This document shows positions 32,657 through 41,120 of a stretch of 64,000 bases of DNA, one piece after another. This DNA comes from Thermohalobaculum sp951813525 (GTDB lineage Bacteria > Pseudomonadota > Alphaproteobacteria > Rhodobacterales > Rhodobacteraceae), in NCBI GenBank assembly GCA_951813525.2, contig CATOTJ020000003.1:1314030-1378029 (forward strand). The letters run 5' to 3'. The first letter of the stretch is position 1; every line of letters begins with the position of its first letter. Position numbers and translations under genes: made by a program. Below the pieces are notes generated by a model. That model did not search any database, was not told where the DNA came from, and saw only the letters and a program-made list of their open reading frames with translations.

Positions 32657-33868
32657 TCAAACGCGCTCGATGATCGTCGCGGCGCCCATACCCGAGGCGA
32701 CGCAAAGCGTGCACAATGCAGTTTCTTTGTCGGAACGTTCCAACTCGTCCAGTGCCGTACCAAGGATCATGGCTCCGGTGGCGCCCAGCGGGTGACCCAT
32801 CGCAATGGCGCCGCCGTTCATGTTGACCAAGGCTGGGTCGACATCGAATTCTGACAGGAACATCAGCACGACCGAAGCGAACGCTTCGTTTACCTCGAAC
32901 AGGTCGATATCCGACAACGCCATCCCAGCCGTACGCAGTGCCTTCTCGGTCGCGGGCACCGGTCCGGTCAGGTTGATCGTCGGGTCGGTCCCGATTTTCG
33001 TCGTGTTGCGGATGCGCGCCCGCGGCTTCAGGCCCAGGCGCTCGCCCGCCTCCTTCGATCCGATCAGGACGGCAGCGGCGCCGTCGACAATCCCGGACGA
33101 ATTGCCCGCATGGTGCACATGTTCGATCCGCTCGTATTGCGGATAGCGCAGCATTGCGACCGCATCGAAACCCGGCATCTTCTCGCCCATATCCTTGAAG
33201 CTGGCTTTCAACGCGCCCAAGGCCTGCATGTCGACGCCCGGCCGCATGTGTTCGTCGGTATCCAGGATCGCGATACCGTTCTGATCTTTGATGGTAACGA
33301 CAGACCCGGCAAACCGATTTGCGTCCCAGGCCGCTTTGGCCCGCTTCTGGCTCTCGACCGCATAGGCATCGACATCGTCGCGGGTGAACCCGTATTTCGT
33401 GGCGATGATATCTGCCGAAATTCCCTGCGGCACGAAGTAGGCCTTCATGGCCAAATAGGGGTCCAGCGCGATCGCAGCGCCGTCCGAGGCCATCGGCACC
33501 CGGCTCATCATTTCGACCCCGCCCGCCACATAGAGATCGCCGGCGCCGGCCTTTACCTGGTTGGCGGCCATGTTGCAGGCCTCCAGTCCACTGGCGCAAA
33601 ACCGGTTGATCTGAACGCCGGGCGTGCGTTCGTCCCACCCGGCATAAAGGACGGCCGACCGGGCGATGTCGGCGCCCTGCTCGCCGACTGGGGTCACACA
33701 GCCCCAGATCACGTCCTCGACCTGCTCGGTCGGCAGATCATTGCGGTCGCGCAGCGCATTCAGCATATCAGCCGACAGCTTCAGCGACGTAACCTCGTGC
33801 AGGCTGCCATCCTTCTTGCCCTTGCCGCGCGGGCTGCGCACGGCATCGAAAATATAGGCGTCGGTCAT
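32657..33868 (-). CDS. Acetyl-CoA acyltransferase (thiolase)
   Basis: 403 residues. The nucleophile Cys91 lies in NRFCASGLEAC, the active His in GHPLGATGA and the second Cys in CVASGMGA near the C-terminus: the complete thiolase triad. N-terminal RSPRGKGKKDGSLHEV is typical of FadA/AtoB-like enzymes. It cleaves 3-ketoacyl-CoA in the last beta-oxidation step. It is 12 bp from the GFA gene upstream and read in the same direction as the fadJ-like gene. Confidence 0.94.
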   Translation of the reverse strand: MTDAYIFDAVRSPRGKGKKDGSLHEVTSLKLSADMLNALRDRNDLPTEQVEDVIWGCVTPVGEQGADIARSAVLYAGWDERTPGVQINRFCASGLEACNMAANQVKAGAGDLYVAGGVEMMSRVPMASDGAAIALDPYLAMKAYFVPQGISADIIATKYGFTRDDVDAYAVESQKRAKAAWDANRFAGSVVTIKDQNGIAILDTDEHMRPGVDMQALGALKASFKDMGEKMPGFDAVAMLRYPQYERIEHVHHAGNSSGIVDGAAAVLIGSKEAGERLGLKPRARIRNTTKIGTDPTINLTGPVPATEKALRTAGMALSDIDLFEVNEAFASVVLMFLSEFDVDPALVNMNGGAIAMGHPLGATGAMILGTALDELERSDKETALCTLCVASGMGAATIIERV

Positions 33869-33880
33869 CGTCCGTCTCCT

Positions 33881-34333
33881 TCAGCCGCCCACCGTGTTGT
33901 GGAACTGCTTTGATTTGATCGTCTCGGGGCCACCGCCATCGGCGCCCTTGGTATAGGTCTGGTTGCGCGGCAGATCGTCGGCAAAATGCAGCCAGCTGAC
34001 CATGCTTTCGACGCCGTTATGCTTGATCGGGTCGATGGCATTCGGGTCGTCCAGCGTGCCCATCATCAACTCGGTGACATCGGTTCGAAATTGCCGGTAG
34101 AAAAGCGGCGTTCCACACGTGGTGCAAAAACCGCGCTCGGCAATATCAGAACTTGCATATCGGCCCGGCGCGCCCTGCCATGCAACGCCCGTTACCTCGA
34201 CAAGCGGCGCAAAGGCGTTTCCAGAGGCACGCTGGCACATTCGGCAATGACAGATCGAGCCATGGCGGACGTCGCCTGTCACCCGATAGCGCACATCGCC
34301 GCATTGGCATCCGCCTGTCAGTTTAACACTCAT
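33881..34333 (-). CDS. GFA/CENP-V family zinc protein
   Basis: 150 residues. The zinc ligands are Cys9/Cys11, Cys28/Cys30/Cys33 and Cys70/Cys73 (GGCQCGDVRY, ICHCRMCQRASG, GFCTTCGTPL). This is the longer GFA form ending with a Trp/His-containing tail. It may use a glutathione adduct; a GST gene directly upstream (12 bp) supports a thiol-related detoxification link, by inference. Confidence 0.88.
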   Translation of the reverse strand: MSVKLTGGCQCGDVRYRVTGDVRHGSICHCRMCQRASGNAFAPLVEVTGVAWQGAPGRYASSDIAERGFCTTCGTPLFYRQFRTDVTELMMGTLDDPNAIDPIKHNGVESMVSWLHFADDLPRNQTYTKGADGGGPETIKSKQFHNTVGG

Positions 34334-34346
34334 AACGTGTCGCTCC

Positions 34347-34961
34347 TCAGGCTCCGGGCATCAGATCGTTGGGATGCTTCCAGCTTGGCAGACCGGCGAT
34401 CCGGTCGCGCCACGCAACGACATTCGGGTATTGATGCCAATCCAGGTCGTAGTGCTCGGTATAATACATATACCCGATGCAGCTTAGATCAGCGGTCGAG
34501 ATCGCGTCGCCGACGATCCAATCGCGCCCGTGCAGGTGGGAATTCAAAACCTTCAGTGCGGCGAGCGTGCGGCCCTTGAGAAATCCGACAACGTCGACAG
34601 AGCGTTTTTCTTCCGGCAGGAAATTGGCGACGAAGCGCCAAGTCGCCATGTTGGCCGTCAGCTTGTGATTGTCCCACAGGATCCAGCGCCAGGCTTCACG
34701 TTGATCGGACGGTGCGAACCGCCCCAATTCCGCGGACAGATAGTCCAGGATAACGCCGGTTTGCGACAGCCGCTGACCATTGTGCTCCAGGATCGGCACC
34801 TCGGCCATGATGTTCTTGCCGGCGTATTCGGGACTGCGTGTCTCGCCGTTGAAGAAGTCGACAAACACCGGCTCCCAGTCGGCCCCGGCCAATTCCAATG
34901 CCAAAGCGACCTTGTAGGCGTTGCCGGACTGCGCAAAGCAGTGAAGCGCGTATTCAGCCAT
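34347..34961 (-). CDS. Glutathione S-transferase family protein
   Basis: 204 residues. The N-terminal thioredoxin-fold domain has LHCFAQSGNAYKVALALELAG (Ser/Asn region that activates glutathione), and EVPILEHNGQRLSQTGVILDYLS carries the cis-Pro and the Gln-Thr glutathione contact. The C-terminal all-helical domain runs from about residue 90. It is a soluble enzyme adding glutathione to electrophiles. It lies between the 77-residue gene and the GFA gene, probably in one operon. Confidence 0.9.
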   Translation of the reverse strand: MAEYALHCFAQSGNAYKVALALELAGADWEPVFVDFFNGETRSPEYAGKNIMAEVPILEHNGQRLSQTGVILDYLSAELGRFAPSDQREAWRWILWDNHKLTANMATWRFVANFLPEEKRSVDVVGFLKGRTLAALKVLNSHLHGRDWIVGDAISTADLSCIGYMYYTEHYDLDWHQYPNVVAWRDRIAGLPSWKHPNDLMPGA

Positions 34962-34978
34962 CGATCTCTCCCCCTATC

Positions 34979-35212
34979 CTATTTTTTGCCGCCGTCCGGG
35001 GCGCCAAACTCCGCAATGAATTCCTTGAAGACCGCATCCAGGCGATCATGGTCAACGTAGTCGTCCAAACGTTCCAGCAACACCACCAGAAGATAATTGT
35101 TACCCAGTTTGTAACTTTCATTCAGTTCGCGCAGCCGTGCATAGGCGGCCTCGGTCAGGTTCATCCGGCTTCGCACGGGAAGGGGCAGGCGCTTGGGCAT
35201 ATTGGGGGCCAA
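34979..35212 (-). CDS. Small hypothetical protein (77 aa)
   Basis: A basic N-terminus (MAPNMPKRLPLPVRSRMN) followed by helices (LTEAAYARLRELNESYKLGNNYLLVVLLERLDDYVDHDRLDAVFKEFIAEFG). The layout recalls ribbon-helix-helix-like or other small DNA-associated proteins, but there is no firm match. It ends 17 bp before the GST gene. Kept because spacing and codon use fit the operon. Confidence 0.55.
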   Translation of the reverse strand: MAPNMPKRLPLPVRSRMNLTEAAYARLRELNESYKLGNNYLLVVLLERLDDYVDHDRLDAVFKEFIAEFGAPDGGKK

Positions 35213-35279
35213 TCCTTCATTCAGTTGCGAGATGCCGAAAACTCAAGCGTTGCGGTCGGCGCATTCCGGTTACCAGTTT

Positions 35280-35816
35280 TCACTCGGTCTTCGATGATAT
35301 TGCCAGCGGCATCTCGGCGCCGTCCAACTCCGGGTACAAGGCGACAAGCTTCGGCAGGCTCGCCTTATCGGGGATGCCGATAATGCGCCAATCGCCATTC
35401 CGGACGAATGCGATCAGATACGCGTCGATTTCGATACGTTCGCCGCCTTTATCGACCTCCATCGAATAGTTCGGGATCAACGCATAGCAGTTGCCTGCCG
35501 GTGTTGTCTGATAACGGGCGTTCGCGAAGTCGAGCGTGAATTCCCGCTTAACCACGTCTTTCGAGGACTCGGCGGTCAACGAAACCAGCATCGCCTCGAT
35601 CACTTCCTGCGGTTGACCGGTGCTTTCGACCATGGCCGCCATCAGCTCGGGCGGAGTGACAAGAACCGCCAATTTCGGGTCACCGGTTCGGCCCGCTGTT
35701 TCAATAATCGCCAGACGCTTGCCCAATACCGCCTTTTCTTCCGCGCTGAAATCGGCGGCCTGCAGGGGCGCGGCGATTGCGAACATCAAGACTGCAAGGA
35801 TCAAGCGGGCAATCAT
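35280..35816 (-). CDS. Exported hypothetical protein
   Basis: 178 residues with a signal peptide (MIARLILAVLMFAIAAPLQAADF, cleavage after AQA-like LQA). The mature part is a mix of helix and strands (GDPKLAVLVTPPELMAAMVESTGQPQEVIEAMLVSL, CYALIPNYSMEVDKGGERIEIDAYLIAFVRNGDWRIIGI). I do not recognise the family. It probably sits in the periplasm. It lies inside the minus-strand fatty-acid block, 77 bp after the acyl-CoA dehydrogenase. Confidence 0.65.
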   Translation of the reverse strand: MIARLILAVLMFAIAAPLQAADFSAEEKAVLGKRLAIIETAGRTGDPKLAVLVTPPELMAAMVESTGQPQEVIEAMLVSLTAESSKDVVKREFTLDFANARYQTTPAGNCYALIPNYSMEVDKGGERIEIDAYLIAFVRNGDWRIIGIPDKASLPKLVALYPELDGAEMPLAISSKTE

Positions 35817-35848
35817 GGCGACTTCTCCTTCACATCTGTTTGATGCAT

Positions 35849-35882
35849 TGCCCCGGCCTGACAGGCTGCAAGACCGGGGGCA
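35849..35882 (-). terminator. Stem-loop after the acyl-CoA dehydrogenase gene
   Basis: TGCCCCGG and CCGGGGGCA pair with one bulge around a 17-base loop, 12 bases past the dehydrogenase stop. It may end or attenuate the operon. Confidence 0.35.
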
Positions 35883-35893
35883 TTGCGCACCAA

Positions 35894-37687
35894 TCAGAAC
35901 CCGTCCGCGGGCAGGTCCATGACCGGATCGGCGCCGCTCTCGATACGGGCCAGGCGCAGCTTCGTTTCCGGCAGCATCCGTTTCATATAGAACCGTCCGG
36001 TGGCCAGCTTGTTCAGGTAATACTGCTCGTCTTCAGCGCCAGCTTCGATCGCGCGCTGCGCAGCCTTGGCCTGGCGTGCCCACGAAAGACCCATGCAGAC
36101 CAGGCCGAAAAGGTGCATGAAATCAACCGAACCGGCCAACGCGTTGTTCGGGTTCTTCATACCCGCCTGCATAAAGTACATCGCGGCCTGCTGCAGATCT
36201 TTCGAAGCATCTTTCAACGGCTCCAAGAAGTCCTGCATCAGCGGCAGGTCGTCGGCATTGTCCTTGATGTACCCACGGACATAATCAAAGAACGACATGA
36301 TCGGTTTGCCGGCCTTTTGGCCCAACTTGCGGCCCACAAGGTCCAATGCCTGCACGCCAGTCGCGCCTTCGTAGATCATCGTGATCCGCGCATCGCGCAC
36401 GAACTGGGACATGCCCCATTCTTCGATATAGCCATGGCCGCCGAAGACCTGCTGGGCCAGCGAGGTCAGCCGATAGCCTTCCTCGGTCAGAAAGCCTTTG
36501 ACCACCGGGGTCAGCAGTCCGACGATATCGTCGGCGCGCTCGCGTTCCTTTTCGTCCGCATGGTGCTTGGATGCGTCCAGCAGCATGGCAACCCAGGAAA
36601 CGAACCCGCGCGCACCGTCGACAAAGCTCTTTTGCTCCAGCAGCATCCGGCGAATATCGGGATGGACGATCAACGGATCGGCAGGCCCGTCGGGGTTCTC
36701 GATCCCGGTGACTGCGCGGCCCTGCAGGCGTTCTTTTGCATACGTGGCCGAGGCCTGATAGGCGCCGGACGCAACCGCAAGACCCTGCATTCCGACCAGC
36801 AGACGCGCCTCGTTCATCATGGTGAACATCGCGCGCAGGCCCTTGTGCGGCTCTCCGATCAGCCAGCCCGTCGCGCCGTCATAATTCATCACGCAGGTCG
36901 CGTTGCCATGAATGCCCATTTTTTCTTCCAGCGCGCCGCAAGACACCGCATTGCGCGCGCCAAGCGAGCCGTCTTCGCCGACCATGATCTTGGGGACCAC
37001 GAACAGCGAGATGCCCTTGACCCCTTCCGGGGCGCCGGGCAGCCGGGCCAGAACCAGGTGGATAATGTTCTCGGCCATGTCGTGCTCGCCGGATGAGATA
37101 AAGATCTTCTGCCCGGTAATCGAATAACCGCTATTGCCATCCGGTTCTGCCTTGGTGCGCAACATGCCCAGATCGGTGCCGCAATGGGGTTCGGTCAGGT
37201 TCATGGTGCCGGTCCATTCGCCCGTCACCATCTTGGGCAGATAGGTCTGCTTCTGCTCGTCGGTTCCATGCGCATGGATGGCCGAATAGGCGCCGTGCGT
37301 CAGTCCCGGATACATCATAAAGGCCATGTTGGCCGCCGAATGCATGGTCCCGACACAGATATTCAAAATCGCTGGAATGCCCTGACCGCCATAGTCCGGA
37401 TCACATTCCATCGACGGCCAGCCGCCTTCGACCAGCGTGGCCCAAGCTTCCTTGAAGCCTTTCGGCGTATAGACAACGCCGTTCTCAAGGCGGCAGCCTT
37501 CCTTGTCACCGCTGGAATTGATCGGCGCCAGAACATCGCGCGCGATCTTGCCGGCTTCTTCCAGCACGGGGCCGGTGAAATCTTCGGACAGGTCGTCATA
37601 GCCTTCGATCTGCGTCTCGTCCTGAACCTTCAGGGCTTCGTGCAGGATGAATTTATAGTCGCGAAGGGGGGGTTCGTAGTGCGGCAT
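35894..37687 (-). CDS. Acyl-CoA dehydrogenase with C-terminal extension (DmdC-like)
   Basis: 597 residues from MPHYEPPLRDYKFILHE. This longer acyl-CoA dehydrogenase form has an N-terminal cap, the FAD/substrate core (TGTMNLTEPHCGTDLGMLRT, KIFISSGEHD, QVFGGHGYIEEWGMSQFVRDARITMIYEGATGVQALD) and an extra C-terminal helical domain after about residue 470. GATG-x-QALD with the EG pair carries the catalytic Glu region. Relatives include DmdC (methylmercaptopropionyl-CoA dehydrogenase of DMSP breakdown) and general FadE-like enzymes; context favours general beta-oxidation. It is followed by the exported protein gene and controlled by the MerR gene 87 bp upstream (inference). Confidence 0.9.
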   Translation of the reverse strand: MPHYEPPLRDYKFILHEALKVQDETQIEGYDDLSEDFTGPVLEEAGKIARDVLAPINSSGDKEGCRLENGVVYTPKGFKEAWATLVEGGWPSMECDPDYGGQGIPAILNICVGTMHSAANMAFMMYPGLTHGAYSAIHAHGTDEQKQTYLPKMVTGEWTGTMNLTEPHCGTDLGMLRTKAEPDGNSGYSITGQKIFISSGEHDMAENIIHLVLARLPGAPEGVKGISLFVVPKIMVGEDGSLGARNAVSCGALEEKMGIHGNATCVMNYDGATGWLIGEPHKGLRAMFTMMNEARLLVGMQGLAVASGAYQASATYAKERLQGRAVTGIENPDGPADPLIVHPDIRRMLLEQKSFVDGARGFVSWVAMLLDASKHHADEKERERADDIVGLLTPVVKGFLTEEGYRLTSLAQQVFGGHGYIEEWGMSQFVRDARITMIYEGATGVQALDLVGRKLGQKAGKPIMSFFDYVRGYIKDNADDLPLMQDFLEPLKDASKDLQQAAMYFMQAGMKNPNNALAGSVDFMHLFGLVCMGLSWARQAKAAQRAIEAGAEDEQYYLNKLATGRFYMKRMLPETKLRLARIESGADPVMDLPADGF

Positions 37688-37775
37688 GGGATGCGTTCCT
37701 GTCGGGTTGGCGCGTGTTCGGTTGCTGTGTGTTCGCACGGCGGCGGGCCGTTCCGTCGGCCGCCGTGCTCTGTTG

Positions 37776-38171
37776 TCAGCTCGCGGCGCGGCGGGTGCGG
37801 GCTTCCAGATCGCTGCGGACCTGCTCCATCTGATCTTGCATATCCGCAATCGCCTCGTTCAGCTCGTCGCGCTGAGCGATCATCTCGGCAAGATGCTTGT
37901 CCGCGAATTTCAGCGTTTCGGTCAGTTGGGTCACTTGGCCGTCGCCGACTTCATATAGGTCCAGCAGGTCCTTTAACTCGGCCAGCGAAAAGCCGAATCG
38001 CTTGCCGCGCAGGATCAGCTTCAACCTGGCACGGTCCTTGACGGTGAACAGCCGCTTCTGACCCTCGCGGATCGGGGCCAGCAGTTCCTTGTATTCATAA
38101 AACCGCAACGTTCGTGGGGTCACATCGAAATCGGCACACATTTGGCCGATCGTGAAGGTTGTCTCGGTCAT
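37776..38171 (-). CDS. MerR-family regulator of fatty-acid/branched acyl-CoA genes
   Basis: 131 residues from MTETTFTIGQ. The MerR winged helix is FTIGQMCADFDVTPRTLRFYEYKELLAPIREGQKRLFTVKDRARLKLILRGKRFGFSLAELKDLLDLY. The C-terminal dimer coiled coil (VTQLTETLKFADKHLAEMIAQRDELNEAIADMQDQMEQVRSDLE) has no metal-binding Cys, so it is not a metal sensor. LiuR/PsrA-like proteins of this shape control acyl-CoA degradation. It reads toward the acyl-CoA dehydrogenase, and two palindromes lie just upstream of its start. Confidence 0.88.
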   Translation of the reverse strand: MTETTFTIGQMCADFDVTPRTLRFYEYKELLAPIREGQKRLFTVKDRARLKLILRGKRFGFSLAELKDLLDLYEVGDGQVTQLTETLKFADKHLAEMIAQRDELNEAIADMQDQMEQVRSDLEARTRRAAS

Positions 38172-38224
38172 TTTCCGAATCCTTGATCGGTTATGTCTTG
38201 AATCTATGGCAAATGTGTACATAG

Positions 38225-38264
38225 TTGACGCGCACGTCAAGTCTAAAGTTGACGTGCGCGTTAA
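38225..38264. promoter_or_regulatory. Double palindromic operator upstream of merR gene
   Basis: TTGACGCGCACGTCAA (38225-38240) has perfect 6-bp arms, and TTGACGTGCGCGTTAA (38249-38264) has one mismatch. The two sites are offset by 24 bp and are also near-perfect inverted copies of each other. They stand about 54 bp upstream of the MerR start and about 190 bp before the thioesterase operon. Binding by the MerR protein is inferred. Confidence 0.7.
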
Positions 38265-38457
38265 GTCTGAATTGGATGGCTGTAATCCGTTGCAGGGCGC
38301 GATTTAATGTGCAGAAACCTCCCGCGTTGGCCCCTGCTGTCGGCTTGGCACTGCCCAGCTTCGCAATTTGGCGAAGAGCGACAGGTCCGGGCCCGTTCGA
38401 CACCGCGGCCGCCCCGCCGAACCCCAGGTGCGTGATGCGACCTTCAAAGAGGACAAT

Positions 38458-38970
38458 ATGACAGGCGACGCTCCAAATGACCTGCAATCCATCAACCTGC
38501 GCGATGCCGAGGACGATGACATCGGCGAGGTGATGGCAGGGATGCCCCATGGGCGCGAAATTGGAATGCGCCTGCACCGTTCGGCCCAAGGCCATGCGCA
38601 CCTGTCCGTGCCCTATTCCGAAAAACTGGTTGGCGACCCTCAGACCGGCGTTTTGCATGGCGGCGTTGTCACCGCATTGCTGGATACGGCCTGCGGCGCC
38701 TCTGTTCTGTCGGCCACTGGCAATCCCTTGGTCACGGCAACGCTCGATCTGCGCATCGACTACATGCGCCCGGCAACCGCCGGTCAGGCCGTCCACGCCC
38801 GCGCTGAATGCTACCGCATGACCCGGTCAATCGCGTTTGCCCGGGCCGTCGCCTATCACACCGATCCGAACGACCCGATCGCATCTGCGGCCGGATCGTT
38901 CATCGTCGAAGCACCAGCAGAAGAACCGGCCAAAGATAACACTATGCAGCCGAAGGGCGAACACGGATGA
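38458..38970 (+). CDS. PaaI-type hot-dog thioesterase
   Basis: 170 residues from MTGDAPND, with GAGGA before the ATG. Hot-dog fold with the PaaI signature VLHGGVVTALLDTACG and the later LRIDYMRPA strand. Such enzymes hydrolyse CoA thioesters, often aromatic or medium-chain acyl-CoA. It is divergent from the MerR regulator and overlaps the next thioesterase gene by ATGA, so a control link to fatty-acid turnover is likely. Confidence 0.88.
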   Translation: MTGDAPNDLQSINLRDAEDDDIGEVMAGMPHGREIGMRLHRSAQGHAHLSVPYSEKLVGDPQTGVLHGGVVTALLDTACGASVLSATGNPLVTATLDLRIDYMRPATAGQAVHARAECYRMTRSIAFARAVAYHTDPNDPIASAAGSFIVEAPAEEPAKDNTMQPKGEHG

Positions 38971-39461
38971 ACGCCAAGATTAAGGACCTCGCCCGGTTGG
39001 AAGGACAGCGCGACGAAGTGCTGGAAACAATGGCCCAGGCCGTGCCCTATAATTGTTTCATCGGTGTACAGTTCGATCGGCTGGGCGACGAGTTGACCGG
39101 GCGAATGCCGTTCGCTGAAAAACTGGTCGGCAACCCGTTCCTGCCCGCGATCCATGGCGGTGTCACCGGCGCTTTTTTGGAGATCACGGCCCTGACGCAA
39201 CTGGCCTGGGGCCGGGTCTTAGGGGCGCTGGACGCGGGCGGCGAAGAGGCGCAGATCATTGCGTCGGGCAAGTTCCCGCCCTGGCCCAAAACCATCGATA
39301 TCACCATCGACTGTCTGCGCCCGGGCCGCCCGCGCGAAACGTTCGCACGGGCGCGCGTGCAAAAGGCGGGCAGGCGCGTCGCGCATGTGCATGTCGAGGC
39401 CTGGCAGGACAGCCGCGAGCGGCCCATCGCCATGTTGCGCGGCAACTTTCTGATGCCCTGA
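38967..39461 (+). CDS. PaaI-type hot-dog thioesterase, second copy
   Basis: 164 residues. It carries the hot-dog signature AIHGGVTGAFLEITALTQLAW and TIDCLRPGRPRETFARARVQKAGRRVAHVHVEAWQ. It differs from the first copy by an N-terminal helix (DLARLEGQRDEVLETMAQAVPYNCF). The ATGA overlap with the previous gene implies coupled translation and possibly a heteromeric hot-dog pair (inference). The next gene starts 3 bp on. Confidence 0.86.
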   Translation: MNAKIKDLARLEGQRDEVLETMAQAVPYNCFIGVQFDRLGDELTGRMPFAEKLVGNPFLPAIHGGVTGAFLEITALTQLAWGRVLGALDAGGEEAQIIASGKFPPWPKTIDITIDCLRPGRPRETFARARVQKAGRRVAHVHVEAWQDSRERPIAMLRGNFLMP

Positions 39462-39464
39462 TCG

Positions 39465-40196
39465 ATGCTGCCGGTTCTGAGGATTTTGCTTGGACCTCTA
39501 TTGCTGTGGCAGGGCGCCAGGGTCCGCCGGGACATTCTGCGCCTGCCCGAGCCTGACGGCGCCAGATCAGGTGGCGATGGCGAGTTGAGGCTTTTGATCC
39601 TCGGCGATTCCTCCGCCGCAGGCGTCGGCGTCGACCGGCAGGAACGGGCGCTCTCCGGCTGTATAGTTCGCGCCCTGGCCCCGATGCGGATAAAGTGGCG
39701 CGTTCTGGCCGCGACCGGTTGGACCACATCCGATGCCTTGGCGGCGCTGGACACCCTGAACGGGGAATATGACGCTGCGGTGATCTGCCTGGGCGTCAAC
39801 GATGTGACGACGGAAACGGGCATCGCGGCATGGTTGGCAACCTATGCCCGGGTGCTGGACCGGCTCGAAGCGGCCCATGGCATCTCTCGTTACTATCTGA
39901 GTTGTCTGCCGCCCATGGGCCGGTTCCCGGCGCTTCCCTGGCCCCTGCGTTGGTATATCGGCCTGCAGGCTCAGGCGCATGACCGGGCGCTCGCACAACT
40001 TGCGGCCGGCCGGGCCGGGGCGCGGCATCTCAAAATCGATACCGATCTTCCGGCATCAGCGGCAGCGGCTGACGGGTTCCACCCCGGACCATTGGTCTAT
40101 GCCAAACTGGGCGAGGTATTTGCCGAAGCGATCCGCGCGGACCATGACCTGCCTACCGGAAATGCTCCCTCTCAACGCGAACCCAAATCGCTCTAA
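39465..40196 (+). CDS. SGNH/GDSL hydrolase family protein
   Basis: 243 residues. Block I is LLILGDSSAAGVG, with nucleophile Ser49; block III is CLGVNDVT; block V is ADGFHPG with the Asp/His pair. A hydrophobic stretch at 4-16 may act as anchor rather than cleavable signal. Substrates of this type include lipids, acyl esters and acetylated sugars. It follows the thioesterases closely, so it may be part of the same acyl-ester operon. It overlaps the convergent gene by 4 bp. Confidence 0.85.
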   Translation: MLPVLRILLGPLLLWQGARVRRDILRLPEPDGARSGGDGELRLLILGDSSAAGVGVDRQERALSGCIVRALAPMRIKWRVLAATGWTTSDALAALDTLNGEYDAAVICLGVNDVTTETGIAAWLATYARVLDRLEAAHGISRYYLSCLPPMGRFPALPWPLRWYIGLQAQAHDRALAQLAAGRAGARHLKIDTDLPASAAAADGFHPGPLVYAKLGEVFAEAIRADHDLPTGNAPSQREPKSL

Positions 40197-41023
40197 TTCC
40201 TGCGACTGCGCACATAATCGCGCAGCTGGCGCGGCAGATCGCGAAGCCTGCCGCCATAGACACGAACGCCCGCTTCGTCATGCATCGCGGCATAGGGTCT
40301 GCCCGTCGCCACATCGACGGCAAAGGCAGCGCCGTAATCCCCGCATTCATGGGGCCTACAACCGGTCGCGAACAGAACGCCATTGGACACTGAAGCAGGC
40401 GAGGCCACAGAAATCAGATCCATCATCGTCAGAACGGCCTCCGACCCCATGATCTCGCGAAACCGCATGCGCTCGGACGGGTCAGCCAATATCTCGTACG
40501 GGTATTTCTGATGCCAGCGCCGGACATCCTGTCCTGGACCCGCGGCAACGGCGTCGTCCTCGGTTCGGGGCACCGCGATCTCGGATGCGGTCCGGCCATC
40601 AAATCGCAACGTTACCCGCTCCAACCGCGCGGTCGCGGCGGGAATGTCGATCTCGATGGCATCGCTGTTGACCCGCAGTCGATTGATCAAGTCGGAACAG
40701 GTCCCGACCTGCGCGCTGGCGCGCGGCGCGCGATCTTCGGACATCGCAATGAACTGAAACTGGCCCGCGCAGGCATTGCCGCCCGTGGCGACAAACATGA
40801 CGACAACATCCGTCGTTTCGCGCCATGGGATGACGAATTGCGGATAAAGCCGCCAGCCATCGGTCCCGGCCAATGCCCGGTTTCCCGACGCCAGATATTG
40901 CGACCCGTCCGACGCATCGACGACCCGAAGTGCACCAAATCGACTGTCGATAGTCTGCGCCAACGCTGCAGGGGCAACCAGCAACGTAACCAGGCAGAAA
41001 AGTCCAAGAATGCGGGCGATCAT
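40193..41023 (-). CDS. Exported protein with Ivy-like lysozyme-inhibitor motif
   Basis: 276 residues from MIARIL. The signal peptide ends near ALAQ (residue 23). An N-terminal domain (about 25-150) of unknown type is followed by a C-terminal part (about 168-262). That part carries the sequence around GCRPHECGDYGAAFAVDVATGRPYA, with Cys222 and Cys227 flanking Arg-Pro-His-Glu. The Cys-Lys-Pro-His-Asp-Cys loop is the inhibitory loop of Ivy (inhibitor of vertebrate lysozyme), and GxxYPYEI and the helix SERMRFREIMG resemble its fold. I infer protection of peptidoglycan in the periplasm. The fused N-terminal domain is not typical of Ivy. Confidence 0.65.
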   Translation of the reverse strand: MIARILGLFCLVTLLVAPAALAQTIDSRFGALRVVDASDGSQYLASGNRALAGTDGWRLYPQFVIPWRETTDVVVMFVATGGNACAGQFQFIAMSEDRAPRASAQVGTCSDLINRLRVNSDAIEIDIPAATARLERVTLRFDGRTASEIAVPRTEDDAVAAGPGQDVRRWHQKYPYEILADPSERMRFREIMGSEAVLTMMDLISVASPASVSNGVLFATGCRPHECGDYGAAFAVDVATGRPYAAMHDEAGVRVYGGRLRDLPRQLRDYVRSRRN

Positions 41024-41120
41024 AACAGCAGCGTCCGTGTCAGTTGGACCTGCATGGTCGCGCGCCGCGCCGCATTGCGCAAGCACGGGCCTCGCTCAAA
41101 GTGGTCGCTTGAACAGCGCG

